Shown here piece by piece: positions 25,758 to 36,000 of a stretch of 45,783 nt of DNA (its first letter is position 1; every line of letters begins with the position of its first letter). Made by a program: the position numbers and the translations under genes. Source of the DNA: Planctomycetota bacterium (GTDB lineage: Bacteria > Planctomycetota > Planctomycetia > Planctomycetales > Planctomycetaceae); contig QWQG01000112.1 in assembly GCA_003670925.1 (NCBI GenBank), positions 1 through 45,783 of the forward strand, read 5' to 3'. The notes under the pieces are model-generated. The model ran no database searches. It was not told where the DNA came from and saw only the letters and a program-made list of their open reading frames with translations.

Positions 25758-27182
25758 TTATTCAGACGGCACTTTTTTCAGCAACTCATCCGGACGACAA
25801 ATCAGCCCGTGGTGAATCACAAGCTCAATACTCCGTGTATGACGAATATCGTCCAGTGGATTCCTAGTCAACAACAGGATGTCGGCTGTCTTGCCTGCCG
25901 AGATTGATCCGAGGCGAGCCTCTTCGCGAAGGACGGTGGCGTTGGTCAAGGTCGCGGCGGTTAAGACAGCAGCCGGCGGCAGTCCTGATGCGACCAACAT
26001 TTCCAGTTCCTGATGCATCGCGAATCCAGGCGTGACCTGAGGTTCAGGTGAATCAGTTCCCACCAGCAGCGGCACACCAGCGCGATAGAGCTTGCCGGTC
26101 AGTTCCTGATATTTGGCGAATTCCCGGCGGCGGTCTTCCAGTGATCCGCCCTGTGGACAGCCGGTTCGCTGCAGATAGACCGGCCAGAATTCGCGCAGCC
26201 GTTTGGGCACGAGTGCATTGTCGGGATGATCGTGAACCTCAGGCACATCGGGCAGCAGAATCATGTTTCGAAAGACGGCCAACGTGGGATCGACACAAGT
26301 TCTCCGCTGAGCCAACTCCGCCACTAGCGCATCACAAAGCGGGTTGTTGAGATCCAGTTGCCCGCGGTGGCCTGACTGACTTGTCACTTCTGGCGGGATC
26401 ACGTAGTTGAACACAGACCAGATATGTTCCAGACCATCCACGCCATCGGCCACCGCATCTTGGGCTGAGTAATTTCCAAGGTGTGCCGTCACAAACAGTC
26501 CTCGGCGATGGCTTTCTTCGATAATAGCACGGCCGACCGGTCGCGATGTACCCGCATAAATCTTCACCGTCGTGATATTCCAACGTTCAAGCTCGTCAAA
26601 CAGCTCCGGCACCCTGGTCGGATCGGTCACGGCACGACCGACGTCCCGATGAATCGGAGGATCTGCGTCGAGCAGCGGACTGCAGGTGAAGACACGCGGG
26701 CAGAACTCCGGATGCGCTGCGGCAAATCGCGCGACAAGGGTGGCCGCCACGACTTCGTCCCCGGTACTGCGGATCGAGGTGACACCAGCCGCAAGATAGA
26801 GCGGCAGCACTTCATCGCCGGTCACGTGTGCGAAGTCGAGTACATGTACGACATGCACATGAGCATCGATCAATCCCGGAAGTGCGAACTTGCCACGGCC
26901 ATCGATTCTTGTCGCATCAGCGGGTATGTCGGGTACATCATCTATCCCCGCCGCGTAGATGATCTGTGATCCACTCATCACGATTGTCTGCTCAGGCAGC
27001 ATCGTCCCTGATGCGGAATCAAACAGGTTGCAACACTCAATTACAACTGTCGTCTCGCCCGCCTGCCCTGTCGCATGACAGACCATGAAATACGTCGCGA
27101 CGACGGCAGCGATGAGAAAGCGACGGCTCGCGCAATCAGACCAGCGAATTCTGGGGATATTGATCCGACTGGAACCAGACAT
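25758..27182 (-). CDS. Secreted amidohydrolase (imidazolonepropionase-like)
   Basis: 474 residues from ATG 27182; the frame extends to 27329, but the signal peptide (CASRRFLIAAVVATYFMVCH) fits the shorter form, with GGAG upstream. The metal-dependent hydrolase features are complete: FALPGLIDAHVHV (HxH, 108 and 110), TTVKIYAGTS (candidate carboxylated Lys), FVTAHLGN, GLEHIW and LLVGTDSPEPQVTPG (Asp). The end LGSISAGKTADILLLTRNP is the composite-domain tail of the family. It should act in the periplasm on a cyclic amide, dipeptide or similar; substrate unknown. It follows the second thioesterase by 180 bp. Confidence 0.9.
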   Translation of the reverse strand: MSGSSRINIPRIRWSDCASRRFLIAAVVATYFMVCHATGQAGETTVVIECCNLFDSASGTMLPEQTIVMSGSQIIYAAGIDDVPDIPADATRIDGRGKFALPGLIDAHVHVVHVLDFAHVTGDEVLPLYLAAGVTSIRSTGDEVVAATLVARFAAAHPEFCPRVFTCSPLLDADPPIHRDVGRAVTDPTRVPELFDELERWNITTVKIYAGTSRPVGRAIIEESHRRGLFVTAHLGNYSAQDAVADGVDGLEHIWSVFNYVIPPEVTSQSGHRGQLDLNNPLCDALVAELAQRRTCVDPTLAVFRNMILLPDVPEVHDHPDNALVPKRLREFWPVYLQRTGCPQGGSLEDRRREFAKYQELTGKLYRAGVPLLVGTDSPEPQVTPGFAMHQELEMLVASGLPPAAVLTAATLTNATVLREEARLGSISAGKTADILLLTRNPLDDIRHTRSIELVIHHGLICRPDELLKKVPSE

Positions 27183-27362
27183 TGATGACTCACTCCGATT
27201 ATTCTCCGCGCGAGCAAAAGTGGAGTGTAGCCGGATTCGCAAGAATTCGGAGGCGGACAATGTGCATGGCCGAATTCTGACGATTCCGGCTCCGACAAAA
27301 CACGTCCATAAAGCCCGCGCGGAGTTCATCGGTCTGATCTTGGCGAGCGACCTTCGATCGCT

Positions 27363-27848
27363 TCAGGCTTGGTCGGTGCCCTGAATTGACGCGTCAAACT
27401 GCTGGCGCAAATCATCCGGAATTCGAGTCACACGCTGTGTGGTGTAATCGAAGACAACGATGACGGATACGCCTTCCGCTACGATTTCGCCTTGTTCACG
27501 ACTGACGATGGCATGCGTCATCTCGGCGCTGGAACGCCCCGCACGTGTGATTTTCGACCCAATATACACGGTGTCCGGAAACCGCAACTGCCGACGGTAG
27601 TCACACTTCACTGAAGCCAGAATCGGGCCGAGTCCCGTGCCGCTCATCGTGACGGCAGAATGGCACTCATTCAGCAAATCAACTCGCGCGGATTCGAACC
27701 AGCGAAAGTAGACTACGTTGTTGACATGCCCGAATGCGTCCTGATCGCCCCATTGCACGGGCAGGCAGGTGATGGTTCGATAACCGGCCAACTTCGTGCG
27801 TATATTAGCGGGGACGTCCGTAAATTGCGGCATCTGGTTCTTTGCCAT
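27363..27848 (-). CDS. Acyl-CoA thioesterase, 4HBT/YbgC type
   Basis: 161 residues. VQWGDQDAFGHVNNVVYFRW is the D-x-D-x-x-GHVNN signature (Asp35/37, His41), followed by FESARVDLL and a C-terminal strand pair (VSVIVVFDYTTQRVTRIPDD). The fold and length match single-domain hot-dog thioesterases acting on acyl-CoA in the cytoplasm. Its ATG shares one base with the stop of the alpha/beta hydrolase (TAATG at 27846-27850), so the two are translationally coupled. It is clearly distinct from the other thioesterase in the window. Confidence 0.92.
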   Translation of the reverse strand: MAKNQMPQFTDVPANIRTKLAGYRTITCLPVQWGDQDAFGHVNNVVYFRWFESARVDLLNECHSAVTMSGTGLGPILASVKCDYRRQLRFPDTVYIGSKITRAGRSSAEMTHAIVSREQGEIVAEGVSVIVVFDYTTQRVTRIPDDLRQQFDASIQGTDQA

Positions 27849-28696
27849 TATGGTAACTTCTGCGTCACTCGAGCCACAAATTTCACAAGCAGCGGGAATG
27901 CGGGTGCTGCCATCCCGCCGTGATCGAAGCCACCCAGTTCATGAAGCGTAACATCGCCGTGTTCGACGATTTTTAACATTCTCCACATGTATGCATTTTC
28001 TTCGTAGCGTCCCAGCATTTCCAGTTCCCGATCACCGGTAATTAGCAGGATCGGCGGTGCATCCTTCCGTACATGATAAAGCGGTGCTAAGCCATCTATC
28101 ACGGGTTGTGTCTTTTCGAGACCCTGCTCCGCTCGGATCGTGAAGTGAGTAATCATCTGGCCGCTGAGAGGCGCAAGTCCGGCGATCCGATTTGCGTCAA
28201 TATGGTGCACCTCCAACCAACGTTTGTCGAGGCCGACCATGCTGGCGAGATAGCCGCCAGCGGAATGTCCACTCACGACAATTTTGTCCGCCGCGCCACC
28301 GTACTCTTCGATATGCTGAAACACCCAAGCGACCGCAGCTGCCGCATCCTCAATATACGCTGGCGCTTTTACGTCGGGATGCAAGCGGTATTCGACTGTC
28401 ACGACAACCTGATCGTGGCGATTGAGTTCCCCTGGAAAGGAACGTTCTCCGCCAGTCAGCCCTCCCCCATGAAACCAGACTACCACGGGTAACCCTGAAG
28501 CCGCTATCGGCGATTTCACGTCTAGGCGGCAACGTTCGCGCATCGTATCCGTCAAAGCTCCGTCTTCGCTTCGATACAGAATATCTTTTGCTATCCGGTG
28601 ATGTGGAATGTCAGCATCGTCTGCCAAGTATGCCGCTGACAGTACCGCTGCCATCAAAATCAGCGCGAGGAGTGAGCCTGTGCTCCGCATTGTCAA
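27848..28696 (-). CDS. Secreted alpha/beta hydrolase, carboxylesterase type
   Basis: 282 residues. A signal peptide (RSTGSLLALILMAAVLSAAY) is followed by the hormone-sensitive-lipase-like layout: VVWFHGGGL (oxyanion hole, His76), VSGHSAGGYLASM (nucleophile Ser145), LLITGDRE (Asp) and GGFDHGGM (His). All triad positions are present. It should cleave esters of small or medium alcohols outside the cytoplasm. The thioesterase ATG overlaps its stop, and the KAS III-like gene ends 21 bp upstream, so the three form a tight unit despite the different compartments. Confidence 0.92.
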   Translation of the reverse strand: MTMRSTGSLLALILMAAVLSAAYLADDADIPHHRIAKDILYRSEDGALTDTMRERCRLDVKSPIAASGLPVVVWFHGGGLTGGERSFPGELNRHDQVVVTVEYRLHPDVKAPAYIEDAAAAVAWVFQHIEEYGGAADKIVVSGHSAGGYLASMVGLDKRWLEVHHIDANRIAGLAPLSGQMITHFTIRAEQGLEKTQPVIDGLAPLYHVRKDAPPILLITGDRELEMLGRYEENAYMWRMLKIVEHGDVTLHELGGFDHGGMAAPAFPLLVKFVARVTQKLP

Positions 28697-28717
28697 TCAT
28701 TCCTCGAGTCAGGAGAT

Positions 28718-29866
28718 TTATCGCATCATGGCCACGGACTCGATGCGGGCGACACTTGTTTCTGCGGACACCCATTCGAGGCACGCATGCCCAGCGGACA
28801 TATGGTTGGCTATCTCGTGCATACAGATCCCTGCAGCTAGTAAAATAATGAGATCACCGTGGCGGATCGGCTGACCGCCATTCTGCTCTATCACCTGCGG
28901 CAGGCGCGCCATAATGGTTGGTACAGCTGCTGAAATCGTGTTGCCAAAATTGTTGAGGTTATTCAAAAACTCAAAACTTGGATACTCAAGTCGCGCAGCG
29001 GCAATTAGCGCCTTCAGTAACTTTCCGCTGGGTTGATGTGGAATCACAATCACGCGCTGACCGGGTTGTAAATCGATGGATGCCACAGCCGAACGTAGGT
29101 TGTTGAGCATCAATTCGATGCCATTCAAAAATACAGTTTCCGCATTCATCCGCATCACGGTACGACTGATCGTGTCACCTCGAAATGTATAGACCGGGCC
29201 TGTCTCTTTCCGAAACAACGGATCTGGATTAGGCCGCAACGAGGGAGATATGGCAAAGTCATCGGCTCGGATCACAGAGATCGGCATTCCCAGATTGCGT
29301 TCAAGCACGACACCGGTGGCACCAGCTGACACGATTCCACAGAAAAGTCGATCTGATCCATCATGCCATGTTTCAGGTGTTTCAACATTCAGCAGCGCGA
29401 TGCGTTTAATGTTCCTGCGATCGGCGAGCAGTAATGTGCCTTCCTGCAGCAGTTTCAGGAATCCACTGCATCCGAAGTTATACGGCCGTACGGTCTGGGG
29501 AGACAACTGATAGTGTCGTTCAACGGCGGAGGCCAGCTGCGCGCCACATTCATCATCCACACCGGAATGACACAGCAGAACTACCGAAAAATCTGCCGGC
29601 GCATACGCGGATACACGGCAAAGTTTGTCGAAGACGGCCGTGGCAACATCGACCGACTGGACGCCAGACTTTAGCATCCGGCGAACCGCGATCCCCGTTG
29701 ATTTCTGTACAGATTCTACACTCGCGAATCCCGATTTTTGTCCAAGGCACGACAACCTGACCACCGTTTGATTGTCGATTCTGTCGAAAAGATCGACGCG
29801 ATCAAACACATCGACAAAGTAGGACAGTCCAGGTGTTGATTCCTGACCGACTGCACTTTCATGCAT
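28718..29866 (-). CDS. KAS III / FabH-like 3-oxoacyl-ACP synthase
   Basis: 382 residues from ATG 29866, 6 nt after GGAG; the frame is open to 29950, but the added residues do not resemble the family. The thiolase-fold triad is complete: YNFGCSGFLKLL (Cys133), VIVIPHQPSGK (His277) and NLNNFGNTISAAVP (Asn309). FGNTISAAVP is a hallmark of KAS III enzymes. It is longer than housekeeping FabH (about 320) and has a divergent N-terminal half, so a specialised acyl-chain-starting or condensing role is more likely than primary fatty acid synthesis. The hydrolase gene follows after 21 bp; the Gfo/Idh gene precedes by 87 bp. Confidence 0.88.
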   Translation of the reverse strand: MHESAVGQESTPGLSYFVDVFDRVDLFDRIDNQTVVRLSCLGQKSGFASVESVQKSTGIAVRRMLKSGVQSVDVATAVFDKLCRVSAYAPADFSVVLLCHSGVDDECGAQLASAVERHYQLSPQTVRPYNFGCSGFLKLLQEGTLLLADRRNIKRIALLNVETPETWHDGSDRLFCGIVSAGATGVVLERNLGMPISVIRADDFAISPSLRPNPDPLFRKETGPVYTFRGDTISRTVMRMNAETVFLNGIELMLNNLRSAVASIDLQPGQRVIVIPHQPSGKLLKALIAAARLEYPSFEFLNNLNNFGNTISAAVPTIMARLPQVIEQNGGQPIRHGDLIILLAAGICMHEIANHMSAGHACLEWVSAETSVARIESVAMMR

Positions 29867-29953
29867 GAACATCTCCGAACAAGATGAAGAATCGGCCTGC
29901 TTGCACAAAGTGGCCGCACTTCGCGAATACTGATAGGTTAGAGCCCACAAAAA

Positions 29954-31339
29954 TTACGCCTGAATTTCGTAACCTTTGCGCTGTTCACGTGCCTGCCATT
30001 TTGCTGCTTCAGGATCGCCCACGATCTGTTCAGTATCGGGATCCCAATTGAGAGTCCGGTCAAGGCGAATGGCGATATTTGCCAAATGGCACACCGTCAT
30101 CGCGCGATGATGACTGTGAACATCGCTGATCGGCTGAGTCCGGTCAACAATGCACTCAAAGAAATTCTGCATGTGATTGCCAGGCTGCTTGCCCTTGTAG
30201 AGCGTTTTGAGTGTTTCTTCCTTGATGGGATTATCTTTCATACTGTCCACTGCCTCACCGGTCAGTTTGCCTCGGTTCACAAAGATATGACCGTCGGTTC
30301 CTTCTAGCATCAGACCATTGTCAAAGCCCAGATCTTTGGCATCATCACGAATATGTAGCACAGCCTCATTTTTGAAAGTTGCGGTTACGTGAAATTCCGT
30401 CGCCGCGTTGTACTGGGTAGGATCTGTCGGCATCCCATTTTCATACGGTACGGGATGTTTGGCCATGACAGGTTGCACTTTCACCGGCCCGGTGTTTTCC
30501 AGATTAAAGGCCCATGCCGCTATGTCCACATGATGCGCGCCCCAGTCGGTCATCTTGCCACCGGAGTATTCATACCACCAGCGGAACTCATAGTGACAGC
30601 GGGATTTCCCATACTTCCCGTCGGTGTCTTTGAAGCGATACTCGGTCAGCGGAGCCTGCCCCAACCACATGTCCCAGTTTAAGCCCTTCGGCACCTCAGC
30701 GACATCAATCGGCCCACTCGAGGGAGCCCCACCAATGGCGACAGTCACTGTCCTGAGTTCGCCAATCCGACCTTCACGAACTAATGCCACAGCACGCAAA
30801 AAATTTAGACCCATTTCGCTGCGCTGTTGAGTCCCCACCTGGAATACGCGACCCGTTTCATCCAGAACCTTGCGGATCATCTTGCCTTCGTCAATGGTTA
30901 ACGTCAGCGGTTTTTCACAGTACACATCCTTGCCAGCCTTCATCGCTTCGATGGCGATTTTCGTGTGCCAGTGATCGGGGGTCACTATGGTCACGACGTC
31001 AATGTCTGGTCGATCTAAAATTCTACGATAGTCTTCATACATATCGACCGTGCGTTCCACGCCAGGCTTCCGCTGCATTTCTAAAGCCTTCGCCTTGCCT
31101 TTTTCCACATGTGCCTGATCGACGTCGCAGACAGCCGCACAGTCGGAAAATGCCATCGCATTCGGGCCGACGGCGTTCCAGCGATCTCCCGTCCCGATAC
31201 ACCCCAGAATCGGGCGAGCATTAGGACTGCGGAACGGAGAGGCAAACGATGACGGCGCGAACCAGTAAGGTGCAGCGGCTGTTGCAAGACCTGCCAGACT
31301 GGCCTGTTTCAGAAATTCGCGGCGAGATCGAATTGCCAT
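29954..31339 (-). CDS. Tat-exported Gfo/Idh/MocA family oxidoreductase
   Basis: 461 residues. The Tat signal is [20 protein letters not shown]. The Rossmann motif reads [11 protein letters not shown] (about 44-54); [20 protein letters not shown] and [15 protein letters not shown] are the family cofactor and EKP motifs, and [21 protein letters not shown] is the substrate-domain signature of the planctomycete group. It probably acts on a sugar derivative in the periplasm. It is the first gene of the long minus-strand run and is only distantly similar to the copy at 6648-8027. Confidence 0.93.
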   Translation of the reverse strand: MAIRSRREFLKQASLAGLATAAAPYWFAPSSFASPFRSPNARPILGCIGTGDRWNAVGPNAMAFSDCAAVCDVDQAHVEKGKAKALEMQRKPGVERTVDMYEDYRRILDRPDIDVVTIVTPDHWHTKIAIEAMKAGKDVYCEKPLTLTIDEGKMIRKVLDETGRVFQVGTQQRSEMGLNFLRAVALVREGRIGELRTVTVAIGGAPSSGPIDVAEVPKGLNWDMWLGQAPLTEYRFKDTDGKYGKSRCHYEFRWWYEYSGGKMTDWGAHHVDIAAWAFNLENTGPVKVQPVMAKHPVPYENGMPTDPTQYNAATEFHVTATFKNEAVLHIRDDAKDLGFDNGLMLEGTDGHIFVNRGKLTGEAVDSMKDNPIKEETLKTLYKGKQPGNHMQNFFECIVDRTQPISDVHSHHRAMTVCHLANIAIRLDRTLNWDPDTEQIVGDPEAAKWQAREQRKGYEIQA

Positions 31340-31633
31340 GAGTAGAGACTCCCGTGAGTAGTGAATTGTCCTGAGAATTGGGAGGTGCGGCGTGATCTGG
31401 TCGCGGTGAGTCCGCTGTCAATTCACGCATTCCCGTCGGAAAGACAGTCTACCCAGTCATTCGCAGGACTTCCAAACCAGCAGGCCAATTCATCTAACGT
31501 TCACAAAGAATTCTACTTTTATCCGACACGATTATTCCGACGAGGCAAGATTTCCCTAGACCCGAGCCACACAATGAGCGTAGCTATCGGGATCGCAACA
31601 TCACTAATGTGGAGCGCTCAATCAAAATGGCAA

Positions 31634-31670
31634 TAAAAAACGGCTTCAACTCCTTTCGAAGTTGAAGCCG
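31634..31670 (-). terminator. Intrinsic terminator, minus strand
   Basis: An 11-bp perfect stem, CGGCTTCAACT (31641-31651) with its complement at 31660-31670, around an 8-nt loop. On the minus strand it is followed by TTTTTT (31635-31640). It stops a transcript coming from the right, where only the small ORF at 31724-31855 is available, and also shields the Gfo/Idh gene from read-in. Confidence 0.85.
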
Positions 31671-31723
31671 CTCTGGAATGAACACCCGCAAATAAACAAG
31701 AACCGAAGAACAGAAACGTCTCC

Positions 31724-31855
31724 TTAATCAATCACGCGAGCGTTGTTCGGCACCCCCGAACATAGGATGGAAACCGCCGCAGGCAGCGTCAACTGCCTCA
31801 AGCGAATGAACCCCAATCGAACTTGGTCACACTCAGACTTCTTCACTTCAAACAC
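31724..31855 (-). CDS. Possible small protein, 43 aa, before an intrinsic terminator
   Basis: A GTG at 31853-31855 with AGGAG 8 nt upstream (31864-31868) opens a frame reading MFEVKKSECDQVRLGFIRLR then QLTLPAAVSILCSGVPNNAR VID and TAA. An in-frame TTG at 31897 would give 57 residues. It has two cysteines and no family I know. Support comes from the ribosome binding site and the terminator 54 bp downstream; the alternative is a noncoding RNA using that terminator. Too short for most gene callers. Confidence 0.4.
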   Translation of the reverse strand: MFEVKKSECDQVRLGFIRLRQLTLPAAVSILCSGVPNNARVID

Positions 31856-32175
31856 ACACCAATCTCCTGTAATGTGACTCCCGACGATCTTAGCCAAAAA
31901 CTAACACTTGCCAAGATCTTTTGTTAAAATTTCAGCTTTTTTATGCAGTAGTCGTGGACGAGTCGAAATCCATCAACACAACGTAGCGTTTCAAAACGAC
32001 CTTTTGATGCACATTCGTACGCTGGGAATTTGGATCTGACCCGCCGGGTTTTGGCCTCAACAAAACCTTGCAAATTCGGTAAAATCGGCTGCTTAAAGTT
32101 GCCGCTGGATGTCAACTTCTCCCACTTTCCGCCACTCCCACCAGTCGGGCTTTTCTCTCGAGGGCACGGAAGCCG

Positions 32176-32928
32176 ATGAAAATTCGCGCACGTTGGTTGA
32201 ACCTAGTTCTGTCTTATTTGGCAACGTGCTGTTTGAGGCTGTTGTTCCTGACGGTTCGCGTGCAGCATCGCCAAATCGTGGATGATGCCACCCCTTACGC
32301 CCGACCGCAGGGTACGCAACGATTCACGTTCTGCATGTGGCATGATCAAATTGTCCTAGCCGTCTTTTCGCTCCGCACCTGGAATCTGGCAGGACTCATC
32401 AGTCAGCATCGCGACGGTGGCTACCTTGCGGATTCGGTCCTGATCGCCGGGATTCAACCTGTACGTGGCAGCACAAGCCGCGGGGGTGCGGAAGCTGTTC
32501 GGGAAATCCTAGATCGCCCTGATCTGCATCTGGCGATGACTCCCGATGGGCCACGCGGGCCACGGCGAGAAATGAAGGAGGGCATCGTTTACATTTCCTC
32601 GCGTTCCAGGCGTCCCATCGTGCCGACGGCATTGGTCTGCAATCGTTACTGGGTGATTCCCGGACACTGGTCCGACATGGCCATTCCAAAGCCATTTTCA
32701 AAAGTGATCCTGATTGCCGGCACTCCTATGACCGTCCCGCCCGAATTGCCGCGCGAAGAAATGACGATGTGGGCTGAATTCGTGAACACAGAAATGGGGC
32801 GTCTGGAATTGATTGCTCTGCGGATGCAGGACGGCGACACCGCAGCAGCGGACGAAATTGATCGCACGGCAGATCCTGAATATCGGCCACAGTTGCAACC
32901 AAGCAGTTCCGCAACCGCTGCGGCATGA
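32176..32928 (+). CDS. DUF374 lysophospholipid acyltransferase-family protein
   Basis: 250 residues. After a hydrophobic N-terminal anchor (WLNLVLSYLATCCLRLLFL) the family motifs follow in order: FCMWHDQIVLAVF (catalytic His56-Asp57 pair), LISQHRDGGYLADSV, PVRGSTSRGGAEAVRE and AMTPDGPRGPRREMKEG. Proteins of this group are membrane-associated acyltransferases; some act on lipid A or other surface lipids, but this one's acceptor is unknown. The last 25 residues are Ala/Ser-rich and probably disordered. It is transcribed alone, away from the minus-strand run. Confidence 0.9.
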   Translation: MKIRARWLNLVLSYLATCCLRLLFLTVRVQHRQIVDDATPYARPQGTQRFTFCMWHDQIVLAVFSLRTWNLAGLISQHRDGGYLADSVLIAGIQPVRGSTSRGGAEAVREILDRPDLHLAMTPDGPRGPRREMKEGIVYISSRSRRPIVPTALVCNRYWVIPGHWSDMAIPKPFSKVILIAGTPMTVPPELPREEMTMWAEFVNTEMGRLELIALRMQDGDTAAADEIDRTADPEYRPQLQPSSSATAAA

Positions 32929-33000
32929 TTGATTATCCTCATTGCCGCTGAAAAAATTAGGACGGGCTTAGCCCGCAACCCTAAGCGACGATCGTATTTT

Positions 33001-33032
33001 CATCCGTGTTCATCGCCGTTCATATGCGGCTA
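33001..33032. repeat. Fragment of a dispersed CATCCGTGTTCATC-type repeat
   Basis: CATCCGTGTTCATCGCCGTT followed by CATATGCGGCT (33001-33031) resembles a sequence familiar from intergenic DNA of many environmental bacteria. It lies between the convergent DUF374 and large cytochrome genes, next to a GGGCTTAGCCC mini-palindrome near 32964-32974. Only one copy is seen here. Confidence 0.4.
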
Positions 33033-33061
33033 AGAACAGACGTCTGAGGACACCGCGAATT

Positions 33062-36000
33062 CTATTCGCTCAATCGATGAATCGTGTTGTGAATCGTGCC
33101 GTCGATGCTGTGACCATCCGCAGATTTCAGGCTGTACCGAATCTCCATACACCATGTCGGTCGAAGATCGTCGGCGTCGATGGTCAGAGTTCGTCCGTCG
33201 TCGGACAAGGATGCAGATCTGATCGTCAACGGTTTTTCATCGTAGTGCTCGGAGCCGTAATTCTTCGTGCGTTTCAACGACCATGTCTTCACATGGATGT
33301 TCGCCGGATCAATGGACTTCGCATCGAGCGGCTCGGTGAAAACCAACTTCAGGCCTGACGTGGTGGCGTGCAGTTCCAGCGGCAGATGCATCGGCTGGCC
33401 GGTGGCTCGCAGGCGGTAGAGTCCGCCGGGTTGAGTCGCACTGCCCGCCCAGGCGAACATGCCGCAGAGATAGAGCTGTCCGTCGGTGGGATGAAATCGA
33501 CCGCGCATCACGCCCGTGGGAAATGACGGAATCGGCAGCTCAATCATGCCACCCTGCATTTGCCCGTCGACGTTTTCATGAGGCACAAGGAACACTTTGC
33601 CGTAGCCGTACGACAAGTTCAACAGCGATCCATTCAGCGGTCCCCAGCGATCGCTGTTGACCCACAGGAGTTCGCCCGGCGAACGGTCAAATGCATTCGT
33701 GATCCAGCACAAGGGCGGTTCCATTGCTGCGTCCGACGTGTCAGTGACATCGTGATAGCCGAACATGTTGCCATAGAATTTTGGCTTGCCACCGGGATCG
33801 AGCGTCACCCAGTTGATACGGTTCTTCGGATTCCAGAAACCTTCCTGATCGGTCACCACGAATGAGCCATCCGGATTCAGGCAGACTCCATTGGCCGCTC
33901 GAAAACCCGTCGCCAGGATCTCCGTGCGGGAACCATCCTTGCTGACTTTCAACAACGTACCATGATGAGGTACGACCGCTTCGAGCGCGTGGCGACCTGA
34001 TTTGGCATAATAGAAATTTCCTTCTTCGTCGGTTTGCAGGCCCATCGCAAATTCATGAAAGTGCTCCGTCACCTGATGATCGTTGTTGAGGCACTGATAA
34101 TAATCAATCTCGCCGTCTCCGTTCAGATCATGCAGCACGGTCAACTGATCGCGACACGTCACATGGATCTGGTCATCGACGATTTTCAGGCCGAGCGGCT
34201 GGAACATGCCGGACGCAATTCGCTGCCACGTCAGTTGAGCACCGTTCAGGAAACCGTCCACAATCCAGACATCACCGTCCCATGAACACACCGCCATGCG
34301 CCCGTCAGCGAAGAAGTCGAGGCCTGTGAAACGGGTCAGGGCCAGCCACGGATTGGATTCTGGGGCTGCGAGGATATCGGTGGCAAACGCCGCACTGTCC
34401 GCGCCGGCCATCATTGCGGTGGTCATCTTCTGACTCCAACGCGGAGGGCCGCCAAGGGTGAACGGTTTAAGATCCTGATCGGCGTTGGTGATGACAGGAT
34501 TCCGCGATGCCTCGGGGTTCTCGTTGCTGGATTCCGCAGATATCCACGTCGTAAACCTCAATGGTTCGGCTCCCGCAGGAATCGTCAATGTCAATCGACC
34601 ATCCTGCGCTGACCACCTCAGAGGCACCATGGCCGGAGAAAAACCCGCCAGCAGCGAGGACTTCGCTGGCCCTGGAGAATCACCGCGTCGAACTACAGCC
34701 TCGTGCGTCTGACCGCCTGCCTCGGGGATCGATGCGCCGCCAGTTCCGGTCAAGTCCCAGCGAGCAATCAGGCCTTCGGTCGCCGCCGCCAGAGTCTCAG
34801 ATGTTTTCAATTCATCGGTCAGCCGTCGCTGATAAAAGCGAACTTCGGCAAGTTCGCCCTCAAAGTATGGCTCCGGCCCCGGGAAATCGGGAGCCGTGAA
34901 CCCTATCCTCGCCACGCTACCTGTCAGCGCTTGACCCGCTGCAAGTGTTCCTTTTCCATCCGGTTTTCCGTCGATAAACAACTGAAGCTGTTGACTGGAT
35001 TTCGTCCACGTCGCGGCAACGTTGTGCCACTTGCCATCATCGATCTTCTTTTTCGATGTCACAGCGCCGACCCAGCCGATATCGAACGTCAGTTGTCCGT
35101 CGCGAACGAACAGAGTCTGACCATCCGGCGTCCATTTCGGTTCGGGCTTCGCGATGGCAAAAATGGTTCCTCCGACACGGGTCTGGACTCGCGCGGTGAT
35201 GGTGAAGTCTTTCGCCGTCATGTCGAACACACTGCCATCAGTGACTTCCAGAAACGTCTGGCCATCGAACGCGAACTTCTGCGCTTTATTCACTGCTAGG
35301 CCATCAGCCGGTGCAGGTCCAAACGTCACTGCGGTGGCGGTAACTGCGTCATGGTAGCTGTCACCGGCGGCTAGCGCCGTGCCGCTCACAATTGCGTTCT
35401 CTTGTTCTGCGATCTGCAGTGTCAGATCGCGGGCACGCGGACCGATATTGAACGTCCTCTGGAACGTCGGTGGCGACTTATCATCGGCATCGAGCAACGA
35501 CGGCGACTCCAGCACGTCCGTGCCGTCAATCGCATACGAAAGCACAACCTGCTGCCCATAATAATACACGCCGCGAAACTGCCCCCAGGCACGGGGCAAC
35601 GGACCGTACATCCGTCCGTCGCGACCAAGCACTCGCTGATCATCGACAAACTGATTTGTCGCCGGATTCGCCCAGCCCGGACCAGTCGGATTTGAAGCTA
35701 CCACGGTGCCTGTGACGCGCGGATGGATCTGATGCTCGCCGTTAAACTGGATGCCTCGCCAATCGATGAAATTCTGTTCGGCACTCGGCGGATCCTGAGC
35801 ACTCCATGCGGCCGCCATACGCAGCGTGTCGGTATCAAACATCATCCAGTGACGGCCGCGTGAGACGCCTCCCGCACCTGGATCCAGCCGCACAGCGATT
35901 CCCTTGTACGCGATATTGTGAGCGGCACCGGGGACTTCATAGGTATGAGTCAGGCTCGGGCCATAATCCATCGCGTTCCACGGCTGGATCAAACTCGGCT

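Larger units (their letters stand above)
31340..32175. other. Long intergenic region with orphan terminator and possible small gene
   Basis: 836 bp between the starts of the Gfo/Idh gene (minus) and the DUF374 gene (plus). It holds an intrinsic terminator in the minus orientation at 31634-31670 although no long minus-strand gene lies upstream, and a 43-codon frame with a good ribosome binding site at 31724-31855. A second minus-strand frame (31924-32115, TTG start) reads like protein in parts but lacks a usable start. A promoter for the DUF374 gene must lie at the right end. Confidence 0.6.

Noticed and set aside
31924-32115. 63-codon minus-strand frame with three cysteines
   Set aside because: Only a TTG start with a ribosome binding site too close; kept as a remark on the intergenic region rather than a gene.
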